From the NCBI RefSeq assembly GCF_030815085.1, contig NZ_JAUSWG010000013.1: a stretch of 64,000 bases of DNA; one strand, given 5' to 3'. This document shows positions 34,479 to 43,061 of the stretch, one piece after another (the first letter of the stretch is position 1; every line of letters begins with the position of its first letter). Origin of the DNA: Paraclostridium ghonii (GTDB lineage Bacteria > Bacillota > Clostridia > Peptostreptococcales > Peptostreptococcaceae). Below the pieces are notes generated by a model. It was given only the letters and a program-made list of their open reading frames with translations. It ran no database searches and was not told the DNA's origin. A program made the position numbers and the translations under genes.

Positions 34479-34555
34479 TTCAAAAGGAGCTATTTTATAA
34501 AAGTTTTAATTAGATTAAAATAAATCTAATTTACTTTTTAAATAGCTCCTTTTAA
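34479..34555 (-). terminator. Composite terminator of the pentapeptide-repeat gene
   Basis: Outer stem AAAAGGAGCTATTT / AAATAGCTCCTTTT and inner stem TTAGATT / AATCTAA. Confidence 0.75.
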
Positions 34556-34597
34556 ATAGTTAGTTTTTTTATATTAAATTTTCATATAATTAGTAAT

Positions 34598-35788
34598 CTA
34601 TCTAATTGCTTTTCTAGTTAAAGTTCCTATTCCTAATCCCATCATTACAACACCTATTAAAACTTCTAGATTTGTTAATACATAACTAATTTCTGTTGGT
34701 TTACAATTTATAGTTCCAACTCCTCCAAAAGTTCCTATACTTAAACTTAAAGCTTCATTAAAGTCATATAAAAATTTTGAAAATGATAAGTTTTTAATAG
34801 TGCTAATATTATAATTAACTATATTATCACCTATTTCAACACCAGTAAATAGATATATAATTGCAAATATAAACATAAGAACTAACGAGAAATATATTGC
34901 AAACATTGGCCTTTCTCCATATCCACATGTTGCCCAATATAAATATGATTTTAGCTTAGGAATTATTTTAAGACTTTTTCTTTGTGTAATTTTACATAAA
35001 TAATAATATTCACTAAAATTATTATTTAGAGAATTTTCCCTAAACTTATTAGCTATAGTTTCATAAATCATATATATTCCTTCATATTCTTCTCGAGTCT
35101 TTAATCTAATAGGAATTTTATCAAAAAAACTTTTTTCATCTAATTTGCTTTGAAACTTATCTCTAAATTCTAAATTTTCAATATAAGTATTAATAATTTT
35201 AGAACCACATAAATCACAATCTGAAATAATTACCATGTTTAGTGTACTGTCTATAATTATTGAACTAGTCATATCACTTTGTTCAAAATTTGTATTTTTT
35301 ATATTACAATTTTCAAAAACTGAAAAAGATAATATGCAATTTAAAAATTTTGCATATATTTTACATTTTATAAATTGGCACGAAAAATTATCATATTTAT
35401 TTAATGACGGAGTACTATCGCTGTTTTCTTTGAAAAAACTACAGTTTTCAAAACTTGCTCCACCTTTTTCAAATTCACATTGCTCAAATGTGCACCCTAT
35501 AAATCTACATTCTTTAAATTTTATATTGTAAAATTTACACGATATAAATTTAGAGCATAATATATCTTTATTTTCTATAATAGAAAAGTTTTCTTCATCT
35601 AAAATGCTTTCTTTTACGAATTCTTCTTCGTTAAAAACTTTAAAGCTATATTGCTTGCAAGGATTATAATTTGTAGGTATGTCTTTATGTTTTATGATAT
35701 TATCAAATAATTTCCCATTGTTTTGTTTCCTTTTTTGTAATTGTTTTTTTGCTACAAAAGTTTCTTCTTTGAAGTTTATATATCCCAT
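34598..35788 (-). CDS. Pentapeptide-repeat protein fused to a two-helix ion-channel-like domain
   Basis: 396 aa. Residues about 70-210 carry irregular pentapeptide repeats in three blocks (CSKFISCKFYNIKFKECRFI, NTNFEQSDM and others), expected to fold as a right-handed quadrilateral helix. Residues 215-285 are helical. Two membrane helices follow (about 295-315 and 365-390) with a loop ALSLSIGTFGGVGTI at the pore position of 2-TM channels. The canonical K+ filter T-x-G-Y-G-D is not present. Known fusions of this type exist as potassium-channel family proteins, but selectivity here is unclear. Confidence 0.7.
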   Translation of the reverse strand: MGYINFKEETFVAKKQLQKRKQNNGKLFDNIIKHKDIPTNYNPCKQYSFKVFNEEEFVKESILDEENFSIIENKDILCSKFISCKFYNIKFKECRFIGCTFEQCEFEKGGASFENCSFFKENSDSTPSLNKYDNFSCQFIKCKIYAKFLNCILSFSVFENCNIKNTNFEQSDMTSSIIIDSTLNMVIISDCDLCGSKIINTYIENLEFRDKFQSKLDEKSFFDKIPIRLKTREEYEGIYMIYETIANKFRENSLNNNFSEYYYLCKITQRKSLKIIPKLKSYLYWATCGYGERPMFAIYFSLVLMFIFAIIYLFTGVEIGDNIVNYNISTIKNLSFSKFLYDFNEALSLSIGTFGGVGTINCKPTEISYVLTNLEVLIGVVMMGLGIGTLTRKAIR

Positions 35789-35893
35789 GTAAACACTCCT
35801 AATATAAATTTATTTATTTTTGGTTGAGTTGCATGTATATTTATTATTGTCTCTTATTTGATTACATAATATTCCTATAGTTTTAATATTAAA

Positions 35894-35942
35894 CAAAAGC
35901 CATATTAAAACCAGTCTTAAGGTTTCAATATGGCTTTTGTTT
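35894..35942 (-). terminator. Terminator of the LUD gene
   Basis: ACAAAAGCCATATT-AAAC / GTTT-AATATGGCTTTTGT stem with a 9-nt loop, just after the LUD gene stop. Confidence 0.85.
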
Positions 35943-35956
35943 GTATTTATTTTTAT

Positions 35957-36598
35957 TTAATATCCAAAATTCTCATCTAAAAAAATAACATGTATTCTAT
36001 TAGGAATTCTTTGTTTTTTAATTAAAGTATATTGACAACATATTCTATCACTACTATTACAATCCATGCAATAGCCTGTAACTTTACAAGGGGTTTTAGT
36101 ATCTAGCCTTTTAGCATTAGCTGGAGCCGCTACTTGTTCATTTCTTCTTATAGCTTCATGCACATCTTTTACAATTTTATTTTTACCACATACTACAATA
36201 ACTTTATCAGGACCATACATCATTGCAGCAACTCTATTTCCATTCCCATCAACATTATAAAGTTCTCCATTTTCTGTTATAGCATTGGTACTTGTAAAAT
36301 AGACATCTGATAAAAATGATTTTCTATATATATCTTTCATATCATTAGGAGTAAGCCCTTCTTCATATCTATCTAAAAACTCATATCTACCACTTCTTAA
36401 ATGATCTATTACACCTGATTCAAAAAGAGTTTGCGACCCTCCACAAGCAACTAATGAATTTTCACAAACTAAATCACATATTTTTTTTATTAAATCTTCT
36501 TTTGATTTAACTAAATATCCATTCATATTATTATTTTCTAATGATTCAATAGTTCTTTCAATTTGTTTTTCATAAATCCAATTTAAGTTTTTATCCAT
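35957..36598 (-). CDS. LUD-domain protein (DUF162, LutC/YkgG-like)
   Basis: 213 aa. The LUD domain is visible through ACGGSQTLFESGVIDHLR, VYFTSTNAITENGELYNVDG and GPDKVIVVCGKNKIV. A C-terminal cysteine-rich stretch GYCMDCNSSDRICC is noteworthy. LutC-type proteins take part in lactate oxidation, but single-copy LUD proteins outside lutABC are of unknown function. It starts 2 nt after the YihY/BrkB gene and is probably co-transcribed. Confidence 0.82.
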   Translation of the reverse strand: MDKNLNWIYEKQIERTIESLENNNMNGYLVKSKEDLIKKICDLVCENSLVACGGSQTLFESGVIDHLRSGRYEFLDRYEEGLTPNDMKDIYRKSFLSDVYFTSTNAITENGELYNVDGNGNRVAAMMYGPDKVIVVCGKNKIVKDVHEAIRRNEQVAAPANAKRLDTKTPCKVTGYCMDCNSSDRICCQYTLIKKQRIPNRIHVIFLDENFGY

Positions 36599-36600
36599 AA

Positions 36601-37476
36601 TTATATATCCCTTCTATAAAATTTATTAAAATTTTTACTCCTATAATATATAAGAGCATTTATTTCGCAACCCAATAACATAATCCAGCTACTTAAATAA
36701 AACCAAGTAAGAAGTGCTATAATTCCCCCTATACTTCCATATATAACTTGATAGTTTGAAAAATTATTTGTATAAAAAGAAAATATAACTGAAACTAATA
36801 TCCATCCAAATATAGATAAAATAGCTCCTGGCATTGCTTCTATCAAACTTATTTTTTTGTCAGGTCCATACCTAAATAAAGAACTAACTATCCATATAGT
36901 TATAGCTATTACAAAAGAGTATCTAAATAAGTTCCATGTTGGCATAAATAATTTGCTAAGGCCTAAAAATTTAAATATTATAAACCCAACCTTTTCTCCA
37001 TACAATAAAAATACCATAGATGAAATTATTAATACTATAAGTTCTACTGTAAAATAAAATGATATAAGTAGTAATTTGAAAAAAGATCTAGTTTCTTTTG
37101 AGTTATACGATTTGTTTATTCCTTTTATAAATACTCTAACTGCACGAGATGAACTCCACAATGTAAAAATAAAACTGAATACCGTTAAGCTTATACTTTT
37201 ATCACTTATTGCAGAGTTTATTATAGATTCTATCATAGCAAATGCACTCTTTGGAATCAAATCATTAAACGAATATAAAAACTTATTTATATGGATTATA
37301 GGTATGTAACTTAATAAGTTTATCATAAATATCAAAAATGGAAATATAGAAAGCAATAAATAATAAGACATAGCTGCTGCTCTTGAGTTAATATCATTTA
37401 TATTCACTTTTTTATAAATGACATTATTTTGAACATTGCTTTTTATATTGTTTATATTATTTATAAGATCAACCAC
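36601..37476 (-). CDS. YihY/BrkB-family inner membrane protein
   Basis: 291 aa with six predicted helices. Family hallmarks are SRAAAMSYYLLLSIFPFLIF near residue 35, FTLWSSSRAVRVFIKGINK, YRYGPDK-like FRYGPDKK, PGAILSIFGWILVS and GSIGGIIALLTWFYLSSWIM. The family was once called ribonuclease BN, which is not correct; its transport role is unproven. First gene of a two-gene unit with the LUD protein. Confidence 0.9.
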   Translation of the reverse strand: MVDLINNINNIKSNVQNNVIYKKVNINDINSRAAAMSYYLLLSIFPFLIFMINLLSYIPIIHINKFLYSFNDLIPKSAFAMIESIINSAISDKSISLTVFSFIFTLWSSSRAVRVFIKGINKSYNSKETRSFFKLLLISFYFTVELIVLIISSMVFLLYGEKVGFIIFKFLGLSKLFMPTWNLFRYSFVIAITIWIVSSLFRYGPDKKISLIEAMPGAILSIFGWILVSVIFSFYTNNFSNYQVIYGSIGGIIALLTWFYLSSWIMLLGCEINALIYYRSKNFNKFYRRDI

Positions 37477-37509
37477 CTTTCACTCCTATATATAATATTA
37501 CATTATATT

Positions 37510-37568
37510 ATATATCAAAAAATAAAAGTATTGCTAGTTTTTAGCAATACTTTTATTTTTTGATATAT
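37510..37568 (-). terminator. Terminator of add
   Basis: Arms of about 26 bp with a 4-nt loop (AAATAAAAGTATTGCTA / TAGCAATACTTTTATTT core). The stem reaches into the add stop codon. Confidence 0.92.
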
Positions 37569-38563
37569 TATTTTATATAATTTCTTAGTTTATCTTTTGT
37601 TTCTTCATCTGCAAAAGAAGCTTCAATACTATTTATATAAATTTGTTTATAATCATTTTCACTCATTTCAAAATTATTAAATATTATATCGTATTCATTG
37701 GTTAAATCAATATTAGAAACTGTTCTATTATCTGTATTTACAGATACCTTTATTCCGTCTTTATGGAAAGACTTTAATGGATAATCTTCTATAAGTTTTA
37801 TAGCTTTAGTTTGCAAGTTACTTGTTGGACACATTTCTAAAGTTATATTTTTTTCTCTAACCAGATCATAAGCTTTTTTGCAATCTTTTATAAATACACC
37901 ATGACCTATTCTTTCAGCTTTTAAAACTTTTATTGCCTCATATACATTCTCACCTATCCCAGTTTCTCCTGCATGGATAGTTACTCTATAACCATAACTT
38001 CTAGCTAAAGATATCGGAGCTTCAAATTTTTCAGAAAATTTTTCATTTTCACTTGAACATAAATCTACAGCAACAACGCCATTATTTAAAAACTCTCTTC
38101 CACATTCAATTACTTCATAACTAGTTTCAACATCCATAGTTCTCATGCATGATAATATTAAATTCCCTTTTATATCATAAATTGATTCAGCATTTTTTAT
38201 TCCTCTTATAACACTTTCTATAACTTCTTTTGTAGTTAACCCTTTATTAGTATGCAGTAGTGGAGCAAATCTTATTTCTATATATACTATATTTTCTTTT
38301 GATGCATCTTCCATCAGTTCAAAAGCAATTCTTTCTAAACTCTCTTTATCCTGCATTATAAGTCCTGGTAATTCGAATCTTTTTAAGTATTCATCTAGTG
38401 ATTTACAATCTTTAGGAGCTACCATCATATCTTTTATTTCCTCTATATTTTTAGATGGTATTTCTATATTTTTTTTGTTAGCTAAATCTATTATAGTACT
38501 TGGTCTTACACTCCCATCTAAATGACAATGTAATTCTATTTTAGGTAATTTTTTAAAATCCAT
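37568..38563 (-). CDS. add: Adenosine deaminase
   Basis: 331 aa, usual length. Zinc and catalytic motifs are in order: LHCHLDGS (H-x-H), VTIHAGETG (His and Glu), ERIGHGV, MCPTSNLQT and SVNTDNRTV (catalytic Asp). It converts adenosine to inosine in purine salvage. Its leader carries an adenine-specific riboswitch, so free adenine appears to induce it. The RBS GGAGATG precedes ATG 38563. Confidence 0.95.
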   Translation of the reverse strand: MDFKKLPKIELHCHLDGSVRPSTIIDLANKKNIEIPSKNIEEIKDMMVAPKDCKSLDEYLKRFELPGLIMQDKESLERIAFELMEDASKENIVYIEIRFAPLLHTNKGLTTKEVIESVIRGIKNAESIYDIKGNLILSCMRTMDVETSYEVIECGREFLNNGVVAVDLCSSENEKFSEKFEAPISLARSYGYRVTIHAGETGIGENVYEAIKVLKAERIGHGVFIKDCKKAYDLVREKNITLEMCPTSNLQTKAIKLIEDYPLKSFHKDGIKVSVNTDNRTVSNIDLTNEYDIIFNNFEMSENDYKQIYINSIEASFADEETKDKLRNYIK

Positions 38564-38627
38564 ATTTTCATCTCCATCTTTTATTATTTATTTTATTTAT
38601 TAAATGTATAAAAATGTATAAAAAAAT

Positions 38628-38712
38628 TCGCTTCGCTTGAGCGACTACGTCTGCGAACTACTTTATGTCTCCAATGACCTTAAAAAAGCGGTTCGTTGCT
38701 CAAGTTTATAAT
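38628..38712. repeat. GC-richer imperfect inverted-repeat element inserted in the add leader
   Basis: CTTGAGC (38636-38642) with GCTCAAG (38698-38704), and CGAAC (38654-38658) with GTTCG (38691-38695), flanked by AAATTCG- and -TATAATTT. Its base composition is clearly higher in GC than the surroundings. It lies between the riboswitch terminator and the add start. It looks like a small mobile or repetitive palindromic element, but I cannot see other copies here. Confidence 0.5.
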
Positions 38713-38723
38713 TTCCTAAGGAT

Positions 38724-38780
38724 TAAAAAATCCTGATTACAAAGAAAATACTTTAAGTATTTTCTTTGTAATCAGGATTT
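38724..38780 (-). terminator. Adenine riboswitch terminator
   Basis: A near-perfect hairpin of over 20 bp (arms ATCCTGATTACAAAG... and its inverse) with a T-run on the minus strand. Its 5' arm uses the 3' strands of aptamer P3 and P1, so adenine binding should prevent it (ON switch). Confidence 0.9.
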
Positions 38781-38830
38781 TTTGGAACCTGGTAGAAACT
38801 CCCAAACCATATTATTGGGATTATACAAAG
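38764..38830 (-). ncRNA. Adenine riboswitch aptamer upstream of add
   Basis: Minus strand. P1 is CTTTGTA/TACAAAG. P2 is CCCAA-TAATATGGT-TTGGG. J2/3 is AGTTTCTACC. P3 is AGG...CCT with loop CCAAAAA. J3/1 reads GATTA, with U at the ligand-contacting position as in adenine (not guanine, GACTA) riboswitches. The downstream gene is adenosine deaminase, as for the Vibrio vulnificus add riboswitch. Confidence 0.93.
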
Positions 38831-39197
38831 CAAATTTTTATATTTTTAATTATTATAGCATAAAATTTAATAATGTCAATTGTATATATATTAATATAAT
38901 AAATAATCTTTAATATGAGTTTAGTTTTACTAAATAAAACAAAAATTAATATAAACCAAAGATTAGGAAAACTAAACTTAATAAAAATTAATATAAATTT
39001 CCTTTTTTTTATACATAGCTACATCCGTTTAAATTACTGGTCTATATTAGTTTTTTTAAAAACATAAAAAAAAACTAAGAAAAAACGTTGCAAATTTAGA
39101 TATTTTTTCGTATAATATTAAGTTTGGTTTTTTGATGTATACAAATATCAATTTATTATATATAATATTATTAAATCAAAGAAAAGGAAGGGATATT

Positions 39198-39806
39198 ATG
39201 GCCAGGCGGCGATCTGTAGAGCAAATTCTACTAGTATTGATAGGTTCAATTATACTATCATTCGGAATTTACAATTTTAATTTTCAAAATAATATTACAG
39301 AAGGTGGAGTGTTAGGATTTTTACTACTGTTAAAAAACCTGTTTGATATTAAACTTTCATTAGCAAATCTTATAATCGACTGTGCTCTATTATTAATAGG
39401 ATACAAGTTTTTTGGTAAAAAATTCATTAAATATTCTTTAATAGCAACTATCAGTTTCTCTTTATCATTTAGTTTTTTCGAAAGCATAGGACCAGTTATA
39501 CCTAAATTTCACAATTTAATACTGGGAAGCATAATCGCCGGTATATTTGTTGGATTAGGATCAGGTTTAGTTGTTAGAGCAGGAGGTGCAGCTGGTGGTG
39601 ATGATGCTTTAGCATTAGTAATTTCTAAGACTACATCTTTAAAAATTGGTGAAATTTATATGATAAGTGACTTTTTTATATTAGGCTTATCATTAATATA
39701 TTTATCAATTTCTCAAATAGCTGTATCTTTAATTGCAGTTAGTGTAAGTGGAAAAGTTATAGACTTTGTATATTCATATAAAAATAAAGATCTTGCAAAA
39801 GCTTAA
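39198..39806 (+). CDS. YitT-family membrane protein
   Basis: 202 aa from ATG 39198, which has GGAAGGGA upstream; the longer frame starting at 39132 has no RBS. Five or six helices are predicted. SFGIYNFNFQNNITEGGVLG and GLGSGLVVRAGGAAGGDDAL are diagnostic of the N-terminal YitT (DUF161) domain. The usual C-terminal DUF2179 domain is missing, so this is the short form. Function unknown. Confidence 0.85.
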   Translation: MARRRSVEQILLVLIGSIILSFGIYNFNFQNNITEGGVLGFLLLLKNLFDIKLSLANLIIDCALLLIGYKFFGKKFIKYSLIATISFSLSFSFFESIGPVIPKFHNLILGSIIAGIFVGLGSGLVVRAGGAAGGDDALALVISKTTSLKIGEIYMISDFFILGLSLIYLSISQIAVSLIAVSVSGKVIDFVYSYKNKDLAKA

Positions 39807-39810
39807 TAAT

Positions 39811-39858
39811 AAAAGTGCTATAGATATTATTTTTAAAAATAATATCTATAGCACTTTT
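39811..39858. terminator. 48-bp perfect palindrome acting as terminator
   Basis: A 24-base half (starting AAAAGTGCTATAGATATTAT) is followed immediately by its exact inverse, with no spacer and terminal A- and T-runs. It lies just after the YitT-family stop, between convergent genes. Confidence 0.88.
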
Positions 39859-39901
39859 AAAAATAAATACTATCATATGTAATAATAGTATTTATTTTTT
39901 A
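39859..39901 (-). terminator. Hairpin overlapping the end of the 43-aa ORF
   Basis: AAAATAAATACTAT / ATAGTATTTATTTT with a 13-nt loop. It contains the stop codon of the minus-strand small ORF and has a T-run on both strands. Confidence 0.75.
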
Positions 39902-40023
39902 TTTTCAAATATAGTTCTTGTAGTATCCAAATCCTTACCTATACATCTTTGACTGTTTATTCTCTCTAAAGCAAGTATTTGCTTTGAAAACCCATTTAAT
40001 ACTTCTGATAATTTTTTTAACAT
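39892..40023 (-). CDS. Small protein (43 aa), unknown
   Basis: ATG 40023 is preceded by AAAGGGGAT. The peptide starts MLKKLSEVLNGFSKQILALE and ends with T-R-T-I-F-E-N-K-K. It is amphipathic and helical, with one cysteine and no signal peptide. Its own terminator, an upstream palindromic operator (40049-40064) and a TTGACT -35 on the minus strand near 40092 support a real gene. No family recognised. Confidence 0.6.
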   Translation of the reverse strand: MLKKLSEVLNGFSKQILALERINSQRCIGKDLDTTRTIFENKK

Positions 40024-40048
40024 AATTAAAATCCCCTTTCATTTTTAC

Positions 40049-40064
40049 ATATTGTATACAATAT
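40049..40064 (-). promoter_or_regulatory. 16-bp palindromic operator of the 43-aa gene
   Basis: ATATTGTATACAATAT is a perfect palindrome with the T-G-T-A-T-A-C-A core typical of GntR-family operators. It overlaps the predicted -10/start region of the small gene. Confidence 0.55.
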
Positions 40065-40105
40065 ACTGTATATCAATTTCGAAATAAAGTCAAGCATTTT
40101 ACATA

Positions 40106-40155
40106 CAAAAAAAGAAATGTTTGAATTTTATCATTTCATAACATTTCTTTTTATT
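40106..40155 (-). terminator. Terminator of recQ
   Basis: AAAAAGAAATGT / ACATTTCTTTTT with a loop of about 20 nt, just after the recQ stop. Confidence 0.75.
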
Positions 40156-40165
40156 TAAATAATTA

Positions 40166-42598
40166 TTATCCTATTTTATAATATTTTTTTAATATTACAG
40201 ATCTTATAGCTTCGTATTTTATATTATCCGGTAGATGTTTCTTTATAATGCTTATTTTCTCTATTCCTTCTTTTTCACATATTTCAAATATAATTTCTTC
40301 ATCTTCCTTACTGCAATACTTATTTAGATTTAAATCGAAATCTATTTTTTTTCCATTTTTTATCATATCTGTTATATATCCTAATATAGTAGATACAGAA
40401 ACTTCTACTTCTCTTGATATATCTTCCAATGACTTATTTTCTTTTAGCATATCAAATGCTATTTTTTCATTGCTTCTACTATCTCCATCTATTATAACTT
40501 TCAATCTATTTTTTTCTTTCCACTCTTTGTGTATATCATTTTCTTTTATATAGTTATTAACTATATCCAATATCTCTTTTCCATATTTCTTTACTTTGAC
40601 AGGACCCCATCCACTTATATCTTTTAATTGATCTTCATTTTTAGGGTATCTTCCACTTATCTCTTTTAATGAATTTTTATATATTACCATAGCTGGTAAT
40701 ATGCCTTCTTTTTTAGCTTGTTCTTTTCTTTTAATATCTAACATTTCGTATAAATTTTTATCTGTTTTTACATCTATAAAACTAAGTTTATCATCTAAAT
40801 AAATAGAACTATTATTTACTTTTATGTTATTTTCTTCAGTATACTTAATTATTGCACTTTTAAATGTTTCTCCATATTTATCATATTTTATATTTCCTAC
40901 TCCTGATATATTTAACATACTTTCTTTTGTTATTGGATATTTGCTAGACATTACCTTTAAGGTCCCATCTCCAAATATCATATACGGAGCTATATTTTCT
41001 TTTCTTGCTACATTATATCTAAGTTCTTTTAGTATTTCATATAATTCATTAGAGATTTCTAAAGTTTTAGATACTTTACTTTCCTTAAATTCAACTTTTA
41101 CATCTCCTTTTACTATTTTCATAGAGTTCTCATTTAATTTTATAGTTGGATAAGTTCCATCTATAGAATCTATAAATCCATGAGATATAAGAGTATTTAT
41201 AAAAGTTTTTAAATCTTCTTGTGAATAACTTTTCATTATTCCATAAGTAGATAATTTATCAAATCCAAATTGCAAAACTTTTTTATTCTTAGATCCTCTA
41301 AGTATATCGATAATCATAGTAATACCAAAGCTTCTTTTCATTCTAGCTATACATGATATAACTTTTTGAGCATCTACAGTTTTATCAACTAAACTTCCAC
41401 TATCTAAACAGTTACTACAGTTGCCACATTCTTTTTCAAAATCTTCCCCAAAATAATGTATTATATTTTTTCTATAACAATCATTACTATATACTAAATC
41501 TGACATATCTCTTAATTTTTTATATTGTATATTTTTCCTACTTGGATTTTCTGTTCCAACTTCAATTAAGTACTTTTGTATATGTATATCTCCTGGTGTA
41601 AACAACAGTACACACTCACTATTTTCCCCATCTCTACCTGCTCTACCTATTTCTTGGTAATAATTTTCTATACTTTGTGGCATATTATAATGAACTACAT
41701 ATCTTATATTAGGTTTGTCTATACCCATACCAAAAGCATTAGTTGCAACCATAATACTTATATTATCTTTTATAAAATCGTCTTGATTTCTTTTTCTTTC
41801 TTCTACTCCAAGTCCCGCATGATATCTTGATGCATTATAACCTCTTTTGTTTAATCCTTCATATATTTTATCTACTTCTTTTCTTGTTGCAGCATATATA
41901 ATTCCACTTTCATTTTTGTGATTATCAATATATTCTATTAGATACTTATTTTTATTTGAAGCTTTTTCTATAGTTATAGTTAAGTTTTCTCTATCAAATC
42001 CAGTAATAAATAACTTAGGGTTGTTTAATTCTAATAAATTTACTATATCATCTCTAACTTCTATTGAAGCAGTTGCAGTAAATGCAGTAACTACGGGTCT
42101 ATAACCTAAGATCTTTATAAATTGAGATATTTTTCTATAACTTGTTCTAAAATCATGTCCCCATTGAGATACACAATGAGCTTCATCTATAGCAATTTGA
42201 CTTATTTGTTTAGACTTTATTATATTTAAAAATTCATATGAATCTAATCTTTCTGGAGCTATATATAAAATCTTATATTTATCTTCTTTTATATTAGCTA
42301 CAATATTTGTAAGTTCCTTCGTTGATAATGAACTATTTATAAATGTTGAATCTATTCCCATAGCGTTTAATGCATCTACTTGATCTTTCATAAGTGATAT
42401 AAGCGGAGATATAACTATAGTTAGTCCATTTAAAATAAGCGCAGGAACTTGATAACATATAGACTTACCTCCCCCTGTTGGCATAATCGCAAGTATATCG
42501 TTACCTTTTATAATTTCATTTATTATATCTTCTTGACCTTTTCTAAAAATTTGATATCCATAATATTTAGATAGTACATCTAAAGGTTTTATATTCAT
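40166..42598 (-). CDS. recQ: ATP-dependent DNA helicase RecQ
   Basis: 810 aa. The helicase core has Walker A TGGGKS (residues 41-46), DEAH (138-141) and the RecQ loop region CVSQWGHDFR. The second RecA domain has NAFGMGIDKPNIRYVVHYN and QEIGRAGRDG. The zinc-binding RQC part has C-x-x-C (GNCSNCLDSG). Two HRDC domains are present (about 530-600 and 615-690), and a C-terminal HTH extension follows. Two HRDC copies plus the HTH make it longer than E. coli RecQ (about 610 aa). It unwinds recombination and replication intermediates. Confidence 0.95.
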   Translation of the reverse strand: MNIKPLDVLSKYYGYQIFRKGQEDIINEIIKGNDILAIMPTGGGKSICYQVPALILNGLTIVISPLISLMKDQVDALNAMGIDSTFINSSLSTKELTNIVANIKEDKYKILYIAPERLDSYEFLNIIKSKQISQIAIDEAHCVSQWGHDFRTSYRKISQFIKILGYRPVVTAFTATASIEVRDDIVNLLELNNPKLFITGFDRENLTITIEKASNKNKYLIEYIDNHKNESGIIYAATRKEVDKIYEGLNKRGYNASRYHAGLGVEERKRNQDDFIKDNISIMVATNAFGMGIDKPNIRYVVHYNMPQSIENYYQEIGRAGRDGENSECVLLFTPGDIHIQKYLIEVGTENPSRKNIQYKKLRDMSDLVYSNDCYRKNIIHYFGEDFEKECGNCSNCLDSGSLVDKTVDAQKVISCIARMKRSFGITMIIDILRGSKNKKVLQFGFDKLSTYGIMKSYSQEDLKTFINTLISHGFIDSIDGTYPTIKLNENSMKIVKGDVKVEFKESKVSKTLEISNELYEILKELRYNVARKENIAPYMIFGDGTLKVMSSKYPITKESMLNISGVGNIKYDKYGETFKSAIIKYTEENNIKVNNSSIYLDDKLSFIDVKTDKNLYEMLDIKRKEQAKKEGILPAMVIYKNSLKEISGRYPKNEDQLKDISGWGPVKVKKYGKEILDIVNNYIKENDIHKEWKEKNRLKVIIDGDSRSNEKIAFDMLKENKSLEDISREVEVSVSTILGYITDMIKNGKKIDFDLNLNKYCSKEDEEIIFEICEKEGIEKISIIKKHLPDNIKYEAIRSVILKKYYKIG

Positions 42599-42625
42599 AT
42601 ATACTCTCCTTAAAAATACTTATTA

Positions 42626-42675
42626 TTTTAAAAAGCAATATGATTATAAATTTATAATCATATTGCTTTTTAAAA
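42626..42675. terminator. 50-bp perfect palindrome between cspA and recQ
   Basis: The 25-base half (from TTTTAAAAAGCAATATGATT) is followed directly by its exact inverse with no spacer. It lies in tandem behind the cspA terminator and in front of recQ, both on the minus strand. Confidence 0.85.
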
Positions 42676-42688
42676 TAAGAAAACTCCT

Positions 42689-42716
42689 TAAATATGTAAA
42701 CATACTCAAGGAGTGT
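42689..42716 (-). terminator. Terminator of the cold-shock gene
   Basis: ACTCCTT...AAGGAGT with partial inner pairing, then a T-rich run on the minus strand. Confidence 0.75.
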
Positions 42717-42738
42717 TATATACTATATTATATATAAA

Positions 42739-42939
42739 TTATGCTAAAGTAACATTAGCAGCTTGAGGTCCTCTAGCACCTTCAACTATTTCAAAGTTAA
42801 CAGCTTGACCTTCTTCTAATGATTTGAATCCGTCTTTTTGTATAGCTGAGAAATGTACGAATACATCATCTTCACCTTCTACTGAGATAAATCCAAATCC
42901 TTTTTCATTGTTAAACCATTTTACTGTTCCTTGTTTCAT
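42739..42939 (-). CDS. cspA: Cold-shock domain protein
   Basis: 66 aa, the standard CSD length. RNP1 KGFGFISV and RNP2 VFVHFSAI are intact, with the WFNNEKG opening. It is an RNA and single-stranded DNA chaperone. The RBS TAGGAGGA precedes ATG 42939. A promoter at 43000-43028 gives a leader of about 55 nt, shorter than the long thermosensing leader of E. coli cspA. The gene symbol is by family; the paralogue type cannot be told. Confidence 0.95.
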   Translation of the reverse strand: MKQGTVKWFNNEKGFGFISVEGEDDVFVHFSAIQKDGFKSLEEGQAVNFEIVEGARGPQAANVTLA

Positions 42940-42999
42940 TATGGAATCCTCCTAAAAATTAAAGCACAATCTTTCAGTACTTCTTTACTATTTGTGTTA

Positions 43000-43028
43000 A
43001 TGATAGCATATATGTTTCTTAATTACAA
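43000..43028 (-). promoter_or_regulatory. Sigma-A promoter of the cold-shock gene
   Basis: On the minus strand, TTGTAA (43028-43023), a 17-nt spacer and TATCAT (43005-43000). Confidence 0.6.
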
Positions 43029-43061
43029 GCGTTTTACCAAATAAATATTTAAAATATTCAT

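Larger units (their letters stand above)
38564..39197. other. Intergenic region between add and yitT-like gene
   Basis: It holds the add leader: a GC-rich inverted-repeat element (38628-38712), a long terminator (38724-38780) and the adenine aptamer (38764-38830). The rest (38831-39197) is AT-rich with no gene seen. Confidence 0.7.
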
